Shown here piece by piece: positions 11,901 to 23,000 of a stretch of 64,000 bases of DNA. The position numbers and the translations under genes were made by a program. Where the stretch lies: contig JAGVRJ010000006.1 in assembly GCA_019059635.1 (NCBI GenBank), forward strand, positions 1,302,001 through 1,366,000, written 5' to 3'. The DNA comes from Proales similis (lineage: Eukaryota > Rotifera > Eurotatoria > Ploima > Proalidae). Below the pieces are notes generated by a model that made no database searches, was not told where the DNA came from, and worked only from the letters and a program-made list of their open reading frames with translations. Positions within the stretch are counted from its first letter, which is position 1. Every line of letters begins with the position of its first letter.

Positions 11901-13819
11901 TCTAGATGAATCGACTCTATTTCGGCTGTTTTCTCCTTCAGCTCTCGCGCATGCTTGGCTCTCGCCGATTCCAGCTCGCGCTCTGAATTCTCGTATTTCA
12001 CTCGAGCTGACTCAATTTCTTGCTCGAGCTCTTTTTCCCGGCCGTGAGCCTTGCTCTGCTGACGACTACTCTCGTCTCTCGAATGCTGCAGTTCAAGTTG
12101 AGTTTCGCTCAGCTTCTGATTCAATGCCAGCAAACTGGCATTCAGTTCGCTAAGACGAGACTTTTGCGCTTCGACATCCTTCTGACTTTCCTCCTTCAAC
12201 TTTTCGTGTTGCATATTCAAATTCGAGTACTTTTCGTTCAACTCGGCAATGTCGGCATTCAATTGCTGAAGTTGCGACTCGCTTTCTTTGAGCTGCTGTT
12301 TCAACTCGCGCTCTCGGCCCTGCCACTCTTTCCTGGCGCTTTTCAGTTCGCTCTTTATGGTTTCCAGGTCGGCCTCGACTTTGAGCAAACTGGCCGTTTT
12401 CAGCTCGAGATTGTTCGACTGAAGACGCGCCTCGACTCGCATTGATTCAAGCTCGGCTTCTAGTGCTTTCTGCTTTCCAATGAGCGTGTCGCGTTCTCTT
12501 TCCAGATGCTCGCTTCGGTCCGTCATTTGGCCCAACTGCGCCTTGTACTCGGCCCGGCAGTCGTTCAGCTCTTGTTTAAGCGAGTCCAACTGCCCACTGA
12601 GAGTGTTAATCTCGCTGACTAAAAGCGCGTTCTCTTCTTCGAGAGCTTCTACTCTGTCCCAGTTCTCGGCCTGGGCGGTCTTTAGCTGCTCATTGGCCCT
12701 CAGCAATTGAGCGTCCAGTGAGCTCTTCTCGTCAATTAGGCGCAGAATTTCGCCTTCTTTTTGCTCGCACTTTCCTTGCAGGCTCATGAGCTCACTCTCG
12801 CAGCTGCGCAGACGGTTCAGCTCTCGTTTGAGCTGACTTTCGGTTCGCTGCATGGCGTCGAGCTCGCCTCTCAACTTGTTGAGCTCGGCCAGCGAGTTTT
12901 CGTTCATCTCACATTCGTACGTTTTGTCCTTCAGATTGTTCATGTAGGCGGCGCATTTCTCCTCAAAATAGCGCTTTTCTTTGGCCAGTTTTTGATGCTC
13001 CAGCAGCAGCTCGTCGTATTCGTATGCTCGGTCGCGATAGTTGTTCATCTCGACAAGCTTGCGCTTCAGCTCGTCTATGCGGTTGTTTAGCTCGTGCAGC
13101 GCTTTGTTCTTCTCGGCCAGCTGCGCGCTCAGGTCGTCAATGCATAAATCTTTCTGCTCGATTAGACTGTCGAATCGGCGCCTGTCGTTTTTGGGCGTTC
13201 GCGAGCTCGACGAGCTTGGCGATTTGATCGTAATGCGTCGCATCGGAGACATAACCTGAACGATTGGCGACGAAGACGTCGGATTGTCAAACTCGCGCGC
13301 CAACGAGCGACGATTGGTGTTTGTTATGCACAGAAACTGTTCAATGAGGCCCATGTCTCGGGGCGGATTCTTCACCTTGGCCTTTTCGAGAATGCAATAG
13401 AACAGGTTGACCATCTGATAGTGAACGTGGTCGAGACGGTCGCACGCGTCCACGAATGCTTCGATGTTGTTGGCAACGCCGTTGCTGAGCACCACCATGC
13501 CTATTTTGGCCAGTTCAAACTCGTCGCCATCTTTCGCCTTGTCAAAGTCAACCCGGTTGGGTTCGATGTGAAAGTTGGACTCGATGAGAATCTTCAAGAA
13601 ACTGAACCTCTGCTCGACAGTCTGCAAGAGGGATATGTTGCCTTCCATTTCTTTGTCCAGTTTGGCCAGAATGAACTTGACAGCGTCCACAAACGCTTGC
13701 GCGTCGCTTAGCTCAGAGAGACGCTGAGCTTTACCGCCAGTGATGTGGTCCAGCCATTGAACGATTAGGCTGTGGACTGTGCTGTTCAATAATAGTTTGC
13801 TGTTGGGCTCACCACTCAT
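8972..13819 (-). CDS. NuMA-like coiled-coil protein
   Basis: Four exons on the minus strand (13819-9652, 9589-9529, 9474-9129, 9073-8972) encode 1558 residues; human NuMA has about 2100. The N-terminal 170 residues form a Hook/CH-like domain (start MSGEPNSKLLLNSTV; DEFELAKIGMVVLSNGVANN resembles the NuMA ELELAKMTMLLL segment). About 1100 residues of near-continuous coiled coil follow (roughly 240-1370), ending near KFEEHYERKKKVFEEKEAEN, which resembles the end of the NuMA rod. The C-terminal tail is Ser/Thr-rich and basic, with YAMDDSTIAYT and ERRLSTLSTRN as possible kinase sites. NuMA/LIN-5/Mud proteins anchor dynein-dynactin at the cell cortex and spindle poles during mitosis. The rod is one 4.2-kb exon. 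The frame stays open upstream to 13960, but an acceptor-like CTCTGCAG precedes the chosen ATG, so the 5' part is taken as intron. Rapid divergence of coiled coils makes orthology less certain than family. Confidence 0.75.
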
Positions 13820-14295
13820 GTTTCCTGCAGAGTGTTTATCTCGGCTATTCGATTGCGAGACAGAATGCGTCCTATTCTCTCGCTTTTTTCTATTTCTCCT
13901 CTCTATCCTAAACTCAGAATAACTGAGCGTTGACCGTTTAATTCGAGTCCAACCGTCCAATGACCTTCACCGATCCAAATCGGTGGCACACGCGATTTTG
14001 TCTTGCCTTCGGATTTCCTCATTTCACCATTCGCTTGTGTCAAAATTGCCTAATTACAAACCTCCTCGGCAGCTAATGGGATAAAACTCGATCTCGTCTC
14101 TAGAGCTCTTAATCGCTGTTCTCTTTGACTAGACAACTGTGCGTTTAGTTTTGGCTGAATAAGACCAACAGCAGCCGATCAACTTGAGCGTTCAACTAAT
14201 TCTAATTTATGCGCCTTCACGACGATGGTTTTTAGCTTGAAGTCAAACTTCAATGCAGACAAAGAACAAAAGGCAAGAGAACGATATTTAAAGAG
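13820..14295. promoter_or_regulatory. Shared upstream region of NuMA-like (-) and DUF1295 gene (+)
   Basis: A 476-base gap between divergent start codons. It presumably contains both promoters and a 5' UTR intron of the NuMA-like gene; the acceptor lies at about 13825-13832. No specific motif was identified. Confidence 0.4.
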
Positions 14296-15276
14296 ATGAA
14301 GTTGAACATGACCAAAAGGAGCGAGGCTCTGCTCATATTTGCGTTGGTCTACTGGCTGGCGGCCATGAGCGCTTTGCTCTCGTTGATGTTTGTATTTGTA
14401 AACGGCTCGCTTGTCTGGCGGCTCTTCCTCGCCGACTTGGTCGCGTCTCTTGTCGTCTTTGCCAGCTGCATTCTCTTCAATTCGTTCTCTCTTTACGACC
14501 CCTACTGGAGCGTACAAGTAATGTTCATCAGCATTTTCTACAAGCTCGTTCTCTCAGACAAAGAGAGCAATCAAATCCGCGCTGTGCTCGCCCTGTTCCT
14601 CGTCAATCTATGGGCTGTGCGATTGACTCTGAATCTGTTCACCAACAGCATCGAGCACGTTAGCCACGAAGACTGGCGTTATTCTAGATTTCGTCAACAA
14701 TGGAAGCCCACTGTTGTCTACTTTTTGATGGGATTTCTATCCTTCATTCTGCTTCCCACTGTTGTCGTCTTCGTGGGCAGTGTGCCACTGATGCACGTGT
14801 TCGCCAGCACTCGAGTGTTCAACCCGTTCGACATATTGGCAGTTTTCATCACTTTATTCGGAATCTGGTTCGAAGGACTGGCCGATCAGCAGCTGCGAAC
14901 TGAAACCGAAAAAATCGACAAATCAAAGCGCTCCAGTTTCGTCATGTCAAAAGGCCTCTGGGCTCTTTGCCGACATCCGAACTATTTCGGTGAAATAACC
15001 TTCTGGTTCGGTCTGTTTTCATTCGGCTTAGCAGCCGGACAGCCAATTGACCTGAATTGTCTCTTCACATTTCTGCTCGGACCGTTCGCTGTATTCGCTA
15101 TCATTTACTTCGGTTCCATGCCGCTGATGGAGCAAAGGCAGCAAATGCGACGAGGTGCAATCTACGCTTCATACTGCCAACGTGTGCCCTATCAGTTACT
15201 GCCGCTGAGCTTTTTGACTGCAAAAAGCAATGGAAACAAAGTGACAACAAATATTGACAAGCCGCATGCGAACTAG
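14296..15276 (+). CDS. DUF1295 multi-pass membrane protein of the steroid 5-alpha-reductase superfamily
   Basis: A single exon of 326 residues with many hydrophobic segments. The diagnostic C-terminal block is present: GLWALCRHPNYFGEITFWFG (residues about 218-237), followed by PLMEQRQQMRRGAIYASYCQ, which resembles the family's end near a KR..Y..Y motif. YDPYWSVQ in the N-terminal half is also typical. Related enzymes (steroid reductases, sterol C-14 reductases, ICMT-like methyltransferases) use NADPH or SAM at this conserved HPNY block. The substrate of DUF1295 members is mostly unknown, so only a membrane-bound oxidoreductase-like role can be suggested. The gene is head-to-head with the NuMA-like gene. 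AATAAA lies 55 bases after the stop. Confidence 0.85.
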   Translation: MKLNMTKRSEALLIFALVYWLAAMSALLSLMFVFVNGSLVWRLFLADLVASLVVFASCILFNSFSLYDPYWSVQVMFISIFYKLVLSDKESNQIRAVLALFLVNLWAVRLTLNLFTNSIEHVSHEDWRYSRFRQQWKPTVVYFLMGFLSFILLPTVVVFVGSVPLMHVFASTRVFNPFDILAVFITLFGIWFEGLADQQLRTETEKIDKSKRSSFVMSKGLWALCRHPNYFGEITFWFGLFSFGLAAGQPIDLNCLFTFLLGPFAVFAIIYFGSMPLMEQRQQMRRGAIYASYCQRVPYQLLPLSFLTAKSNGNKVTTNIDKPHAN

Positions 15277-15330
15277 AAATGAAATTTTCTAAATTATGGC
15301 TGTTGCTTGCGCTATGACCTTTGAGTTGTA

Positions 15331-15336
15331 AATAAA
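15331..15336 (+). terminator. Poly(A) signal of the DUF1295 gene
   Basis: AATAAA, 55 bases after the stop codon. Confidence 0.6.
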
Positions 15337-17066
15337 ATGAAATTTTTCTACTCAAAATGTGTGCCTGAAAGTAATAAACTAGAACGGAGAGTGCGAGATA
15401 AGGAGCGACGCGGGATGATGTGAGGCGAGATAATCGAGTTTGGCGGCACCGACATGTTGGCAGACAGGAGAACTGTTGGAAAAGGGGCACGAGAAACAGC
15501 ACATGGATGCAGGGAGAGAGAGAGAGAGATCAAGTAGAAAACGGCCTAGGCTGTGAATCTGTTAACAGTCGAGACGATAAGAGGCACGCTTACAATAAGT
15601 TGAATAATCAGTGGCTGATTTATATTCAGATAAAATAAAAATGAAAATAAGCAAAGAACAAGCCAGCCCAACCGCATAACCGAAAAAAAAACTAAAAGAT
15701 TAAAATTAAATGGGAGCGTCGGAGAGCCTTGGCCAAATGCTTCCAAACATTGGCAGACAGAGAGAAAGGAACCAGAGAAAATGAGAGCGAACGGACGAGT
15801 AAGGCAATGCTCGTAAAGATGCAAAGGTTAAAAAATTCAAGTTGCAGCGCTCACTTTTCAAACAATCCGTTCTTTTTTATTAGATACTTTCAATTAAACG
15901 CTATTCAAAGCCAATTAAGTAAAAACGAGTGAGAGCCTGCCCTTCTTCGAATTGGATTAATTGCTATTTGGCCTCCGATATTTTTCAGCATCATCAGCTC
16001 AATCCCGGCTTAAATAAACTGCGGTCTAGGCGCTGGCTTGTTTAAGCGTTGGTTAAACATGTGCGGTTCTGCATTGCTGCCGTGTGGCTGCCTTCAAAAT
16101 CTAATCGAGCAGAATCGCGCCTATGCCTCTAGGCCTTGAATTGGCTCGACTAAAACGCTAGACTAATTTGGGTCAACCAGACCTTGAATGTTTCATAATT
16201 GATTACAATCTCATGATGATTGATGCCAGCATAGTGTGTTTCAGCTAGACACCAGCAAGTGGCTACAATTTAAAAACCGAATCAACACGTTGCGCATTCG
16301 AGCGTTTAAACGCACCAAAGCAAGTAGAAGCGAAAAAAAAAAGCGAAAAGAGATTGAGGCAAATAGCGTCGATAGGCTGGAACACCGATTTATTACCCGT
16401 TTCAGGCTAAATAAGGCCAGCCAGACTTGAGAAGCGCGTTTCTCGATCTTTCTTGGCAATTAAATCTACATTTCGCTTTTCACTTCTTTTTTCCTCTTTT
16501 GTTTTTTAGCTCAAGGTCGGGAGGTTTTTTTTTTCTCATCTCTCTCACCCATTTTTTGCAATTACACGGCTGCTGGCATCAGATCTCGTGCACATTCGAT
16601 CTGAGAGTTTAATCTCGCGTCTGAATGCCAACATCAATCCAATGCATCTATCTTTCTTTCTTCGTCTCGCTCGCTGTTTCAACACATTCTCTCTCTATTT
16701 AACCCAAGTGGGCCCCTAATGGACTTGGGCCTTGATTTTTTATATTCACGCGCGCAACTATTGACTAACCGCTCGCTTCAGGCGTCTTGTTTGAATTTGA
16801 AAAGCGCTCATGTGCGGCTCGCTCTGTCTGAGCGTCTGCGCAGACGCCGCGATAAATATCTTCTCGCTTGCCACTTTGTTTCGATTGGGTTGGGCTAATC
16901 ACCAGCCGGCGTCTGTCTTCTCTCTCTTTTTTTTCCTCTCCTCTTTCAACTCTCTCTCTCTCTATCTCTAAGAACCGTTTTCTTATAAATTCTCCGATTT
17001 TAATTGAGATGCTAGTTTCAGTGTTTGCCTAGGCATTCTCAGAAGCGCTCAGCGTGAGCAGCCAGC
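15337..17066. other. Long intergenic stretch upstream of the ADAMTS gene
   Basis: About 1.7 kb without a recognisable gene. It contains a GA repeat (15513-15529), CT-rich stretches (about 16915-16965, 16990 region) and A/T tracts. Short open frames on both strands are low-complexity and lack family resemblance or splice-consistent extension. It is likely regulatory DNA and 5' UTR for the large extracellular protease gene downstream (inference). Confidence 0.5.
15513..15529. repeat. GA dinucleotide repeat
   Basis: An interrupted-free GA tract of about 17 bases in the intergenic region. Confidence 0.6.
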
Positions 17067-20000
17067 ATGATCGTTCTACTCTATTTTCTGATCATTTCAT
17101 TTCAATTTGTGCTCGGTCGCTTAATTAACGCAACAAGTAAGTCGAAAGACAGATATTTGAAAATAAATGCTCGAACGTGTTTATCAAAGCGCTGCCGCTT
17201 GAGTTCATCCTTGAGGACTCGAAAGGAGCTCTGATCGACTTTGATACGGTCCGAAAATTTTCAATCGAACGAGACGATCAATTCAAGTTGACACTCGAAC
17301 CTCTCGGGATTGAGCTTTATTTCTCCTCAATTATCAACGAGCCCCAACGAGTCGGCGAATTAGAGAGTCAGAACAAATGGTGCGTGTTCAAGGGCCATTT
17401 GGACGATCGATCGAACAACTCGGTCTCGTTAAATGCCTGCCAGGTCGATGTGATTGTAAGTTAAATCTCAAATCTGACAAAACTGTTGTTAAAACAACGA
17501 ACTTTTGAAGGAAATTGTGATCGAATGGAGTTATTCAGAAGAGCTGCAAATAGAGTTGCACGACAAATCAAAATGGATGAGAGTTGTGAAGCGGCCAGTC
17601 AAAGGCTCGATCGAAACAAATCCGTCTGAAGTGAAGACCAGCCTCTGGACCGATTGGACGTTAGATGGGCGAGAATCAACATGCCAAGTTCTGGGTAATT
17701 TAAATGAAGAGCTTACATATTGAGAGATTGGCTGCGGTTGCTACTTGTCACTTTGTCTCTCTTCGTCAAACTTTCATTTTCTCATGCAAGCAGTCACTTA
17801 ATCAGTCAATCAGCAGCCGGGCAGGCTGACAACTTTTCATTAGACAAGAGTGAGCTTGTTTGATCAAGTTGATGACAATCTGATCGAGTGAATATGTGTT
17901 CAAGATTGAGGACAGTAAACGAGACAAGTGAGTAGCAAGCAGAAAAAAAAGCCAACTCAAAGAGAAATAGGATAGTAGAAGTGAGCTGAAGAGTGAGTTT
18001 GCACAGGCTGTAGGAAAAGAGCCATAAAACACAATCTTAATAGGCCGCATCAAGTTCAATTTCGAACGAATGATAAACTCATTAATTCACGTTAAATAGC
18101 ACGTCAGTTCAAATTTAATAGAGCTTGTTGAATTGTTTAAACAAAATCGGCCTGTTAATGCCACGTACTCGGCTACTGCTAGCGAGCCTAGTAAATGCGA
18201 ATATTAATCATGTGTAACGATCAGTATCTCAATCTGCCAGAGAGAAAAAGCACACGAGCGAGAGAGAGAGTCTAATCCGCTTCATATAAAAGCAGAGCAG
18301 AGCCTGCTGATAGCAAAGAGCAGGGTCAGATGAGTAAAAGTAGTAGTAGTCGGCTCAGGCCACTTGAGCATCGAGGGCATTATCGTAAGCGCGTAAATAG
18401 CGCATCAAGTTAATGCAAAGCCGTTGCTTCTTGACGTACATCTTATCGCGCTATTAATCATTCACTGCTCATGTTTACTGTACGTCCCAGTTTGTTTATC
18501 TCATCGTACCTTTCATTTTGGCCTCCCTTTTTTTTTTTGTTTGCTTCTATTTTAATTGTGAGACAGATCCAGTCGAGTATAAAAAGAGCTGAAAATCGCA
18601 TCATTTCATCGTTTATAGGCGCCGAGTCTCCGACTCCATCGGGGAGATATTGGCCGCATGGGCCGCAAAAGCGGCACAAACGAGCCCTGGTGCAGCATCA
18701 TTATCCCCACGTGATTGACAGGGCGATTCATGTCGAAACTTTGATCGTTATTGACGCCAAAATGCGTCAATTTTACGGCAAGCAAACACACGAGCATGTG
18801 GAATCGCTACTCTATTTGGTGAGTGCTCCCCCTTCTCTCTATGTTTCGGTTGTGATTTGATGAAAATGAACACATGTTCATAAATTAGCTGGAAAATCTC
18901 TATCAGCACTCATCGCTTGTCAATCCAGTTCATATCCACATTGTCGACGTAGTCTATTTGGATGAGCTTAGCTCAAAGGTATTTTTACGCTCCATGCGCT
19001 CAGTCTCGAGTCGGCTGTTTGCTAATGCACGAGTCGGCTGCCTATCGAAAAGTCCAAAGTCGACCTGGACCTATCCTGGAATGCGGAGAAATCGTTGCTG
19101 AGCTTTTGCAACTGGCAGTACGAGTATAAGCGAGCATCCAACTTGGAGGTGGACGTGGCTGTCCTAATCACCAAGTAATTTTCAAGTTGCAACATCCGCA
19201 TGAGCTCACAAACTCAATAATCGTCTCACAAAGGGAGAACATTTGTAAATCAGAAGACGCTTGCCACACACTAGGTAACTTGGAAGCTGATGGCGATCGC
19301 TTGAAGGCTCAAGTCGAGCTTTATATTTTAAAAGGAATGGCAAGGCTAAGTCAGGCTTGTTCGCCCACCATGAATTGTGCCCTGATCGAAGACTCGGGCG
19401 CCAACACAGCCTTCACAATCGCACACGAAATAGGACACTTGTGAGTTGGCGTTTTTTCTCTTAATCATCGCTTTTATTTCGACTTTTTTCGGTGCGGTCA
19501 GGATTGGAATGACGCACATCGATTCAAATCAATGTGGCGGAATAAACGGGTCAGTGACACAAATCATGGACTCGGTGCTGGATCTCACCAGAGCCAGCTA
19601 CGAATGGTCGAACTGCAGCGTAGTTGAGTTGAACAATTTCTTGCGGTAAGCGCAGCTAGTGAGCCTGGCAGCTAGTTTATAACTTCTGAATAGAACAGCG
19701 GATGCCTCTTGTCTATTCAACGAGCCTGTAAGCAAGCGGCCAGCCGTGCGCCTGTTGAACATGAGAGAAGAGTCGCTGGAGAGACGGCTTTATCCCGGCC
19801 TCAATCAAAACCTTTACTCTGTCTCGCAGCAGTGCAAGCAGATATTCGGACCCAGAAGCGACGTGTGTGTGCATAGCACGGTAGGTGTTGCACTTGAAAC
19901 TTGCCAGATTAATTAGAACACGCTGATTGATATGAAATTAGGATGAATGCAACGAGCTCTGGTGCGTTGAAGACGCAACCGTTCAACTTTTTCAATGCAT

Positions 20001-23000
20001 TTCAACAAGCACAAAATGGATTGATGGAACGCCGTGCAACCGAACCAGCCTCGAGGTAATCACCGTTCTTAATATCTTGTGTAATCGGCGCTCAGGGCAT
20101 TTTTCATCGCTTCACGCTTTGTAAGCCGATGATGTGCTGGAACGGCCAGTGCGTTTTGAAGAGAAGCACAGAAGCCGAAAAAGTTGATGGCGGTTGGAGC
20201 AACTGGGGCGAGTTCACGCCTTGTTCCAGGCCGTGTGGTGGTGGGGTTCGCAAGCGTTATCGATCATGTAACAATCCGACGTAAGAGGCAGGCTTTGATA
20301 TTAGAACAAGAAGATTATTAATCAAGAAGATGAACTAGACCTGCTAATGGTGGATCGCAATGCACTGGTCCTAGATTCATGTACGAGTCGTGTAATGAGA
20401 ATGTAAACCGATTTAAGGCTCCTACCATGCCCTGACTTGAATAAAAACAATTTCCTGGGCGTAAAGGCGTGCGATGATGATATTGATTTTCGCGATCAAC
20501 AATGCCAAGAGGCGGCAGCCAAACCGGAGGTACAGCAGCAACTCACCCAGTCGGGCTACTCGGTCGGCCCTCTGGTTGCGTGGAAAGCCTATCATCGTAA
20601 GAGCACTTGTAAATCCGTTTCTATTTCTGTCCGATTTCGATTTGCATTTGCGCAGATTCGAGTCAACAATGCACACTATTTTGCCACCATCCGAGCAGGC
20701 CCACATTTGTAATGCTCAATCCGGTTGTGATTGATGGTACAAAATGCGCTCTGGGCACGTTCGATATGTGCGTCGATGGCGATTGTTTGGTAAGCAATCT
20801 TATTGTTTTGACGTGAATGAATTCATTTGTGCGACAATTACTAAACGACAAATCTGTTATTTAGAATGCCGGATGCGATAACAAGCTCTATTCAAACAAA
20901 CGACTGGACAAATGTGGTGTGTGCGGCGGACAAAACGAGATTTGCCAACGCCGCAGCGGAGTCTACCGAGCCAATCTGGAAAGCAACGGCCGGCTGTTGT
21001 TCGGTAATTTGTGTGACTATTTGAGTTGGCTTTGAGGCTAATCGACGCCGATTTGAGGCTACAACAATTTGTTTGAAATTGAGCCGCATTCGACTAGCAT
21101 TTACATTCACCGGAGAAAAGAGCGCGACGACCTTGGTTGCCTCTCGCTCAGATCCAAGTCGAAGTTCATATTGAACGGCCACTATGTGATAACCAAAACG
21201 TCGACCACAAAAGAGTTTAATGGAATCAACATTGACTACATTGTGAACGACACCGACGAGATAATCAGATCGCCGGGCAACTTTAGCGAGCCGATTTTAG
21301 TGCAGGTACCATCCGGCCAATCAATACGCATCTAATTGGGAAAATTAATCGATTTTCGTTAAGCTTCTAGCCGGCTCGGTTAGGCATAGAATTCAAAAAG
21401 AGGTAAAATATGAGTATTACCAGCCAAAAGAAGAAACAAAGTCGTCAGCGCCGCTGGTCTCTGAGCTGAGCTACCGGCCGGTGTATAGATTAGAGAGAGT
21501 GAAGCGAGTCCTGTCCGCCTGCTCTAAAGAATGCAACGGTGAACAGCTGGTCGAACACGAGGCTCGCTGCACGGCCAACGGTAAAATCGTTCCGTTGGGC
21601 CATTGCCAATCTGATCAGCAGCAGAATCGGCAGCTGACAAGCCGCCATTGGCAAAAATGCAACACTCACTGTCACTTTGAGCTGAAAAGCACCAGCTTGA
21701 ATATTTGCGTGCCAAAGAATGGCAAATGTGGCGACGGCCAACTTCTCTTCTCAAGTGTTTGTTATAAAACTGAAAACGGACAACAGCAGACGGCAGTCGA
21801 TTTGTCCAACTGCGACACTCAAAAACTCAGCGAAAATGTCTCATGTCGTCTGCCATGCTACGAGTGGCGAGTGTCAGAGTCGAAGGTTTGATTTATCCGT
21901 GGCAACAACTGAGCCGGTTTCTCTTCAAATTGCCTGCTTATTAGTGCTCATCCGCCTGTGGCTACGGAAAGAGGCAAGAAAGATTCGAGTGCGTAAACGC
22001 AGAGACGAACCAAGTGGTCGGCGGTAATTTGTGCTACAACGTCCCACTGCCTGTATCGGCAAATTCGACCTGCTACACTCCATGCTTTGAGTGGAGGAGC
22101 TCTGCCTGGGGAGAGGTAGGTCGAGTGCAATCAAGCTCACCCTCTACTCATCTCAGTATCATCTCGCTGCTTTTGAAGTGCTCGAAGAAGTGCGGCAAAG
22201 GAGTAAGGCAGCGTAGAGTAGAATGTGTCAAAGAGGCAGTAGTCAGTTACGATTGGCTTTGCGATTCTCGCGCCAAGCCGCGCTCGCAAGAAGACTGCAA
22301 CACGTTTGAATGCGCCAAGTGGAAAACGAGCGAGTGGTCGCCATGTTCAAAGCCTTGTTTCAATTCGACCCGGACGCGCCTCGTTAGCTGTGAACAGCAC
22401 AACACGGTCGCTAGTGAGTCAGAATGCGATCTGCACTCAAAACCGAGCGCTGTCCAGGAATGCAGCCGCGTCGATTGTCCAAAATGGCTTGTCACTCAAT
22501 GGAGCGAGTGCTCATCCGCCTGTGAAAAGAGCTATCGATATCGCGCCGCTTATTGCTACGATTATAAGCAGCGGGTCTATGTTGAGAGCCAACAGTGTGA
22601 TCCCAGCCTTCGGCCGAGCGAACGTGAATACTGTGCCGGCAAATGCTCAAATTGGTCTGTATCTGAATGGTCTGAATGCTCGGTAAAATGTGGCATTGGC
22701 GTCAGAAAACGAAAAGTGTTTTGCCCTCATGACAATGAATGCTCTCAGGAGCAAATGCCAGTCCAGACTGAACAATGCGAGAAGGAGGAATGCGTCTACA
22801 AGTGGCACACGTCCGAATGGGCTCAAGTAAGTGTTTCTCGTCGTGCAGCGAACGGAGTTTGTCTTTCACTCTCAATTTCTTATTCGTTGCTCTTATTGTG
22901 CAAATCTGGCGCCAGTTTATTTCAATTGATTTCACAATAAAGAGTAGCGTGTAAGCGATCGATAAACATTTGCATTCAAACTTGAGCTTAAAAACTCAAT

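Noticed and set aside
9620-13711. Many plus-strand Leu-rich open frames (for example 9620-10165, 12020-12445)
   Set aside because: They are reverse-strand readings of the NuMA-like coiled coil, whose Glu/Lys/Gln codons read as Leu/Phe/Ser in antisense.
13820-13960. N-terminal extension of the NuMA-like frame to 13960
   Set aside because: A CTGCAG acceptor sits just before the ATG at 13819 and the extension is basic low-complexity sequence; it is better explained as intron or 5' UTR.
15337-17066. Transposon or retroelement insertion as the cause of the long gap
   Set aside because: No terminal repeats, target-site duplications or transposase/reverse-transcriptase motifs were seen in any frame.
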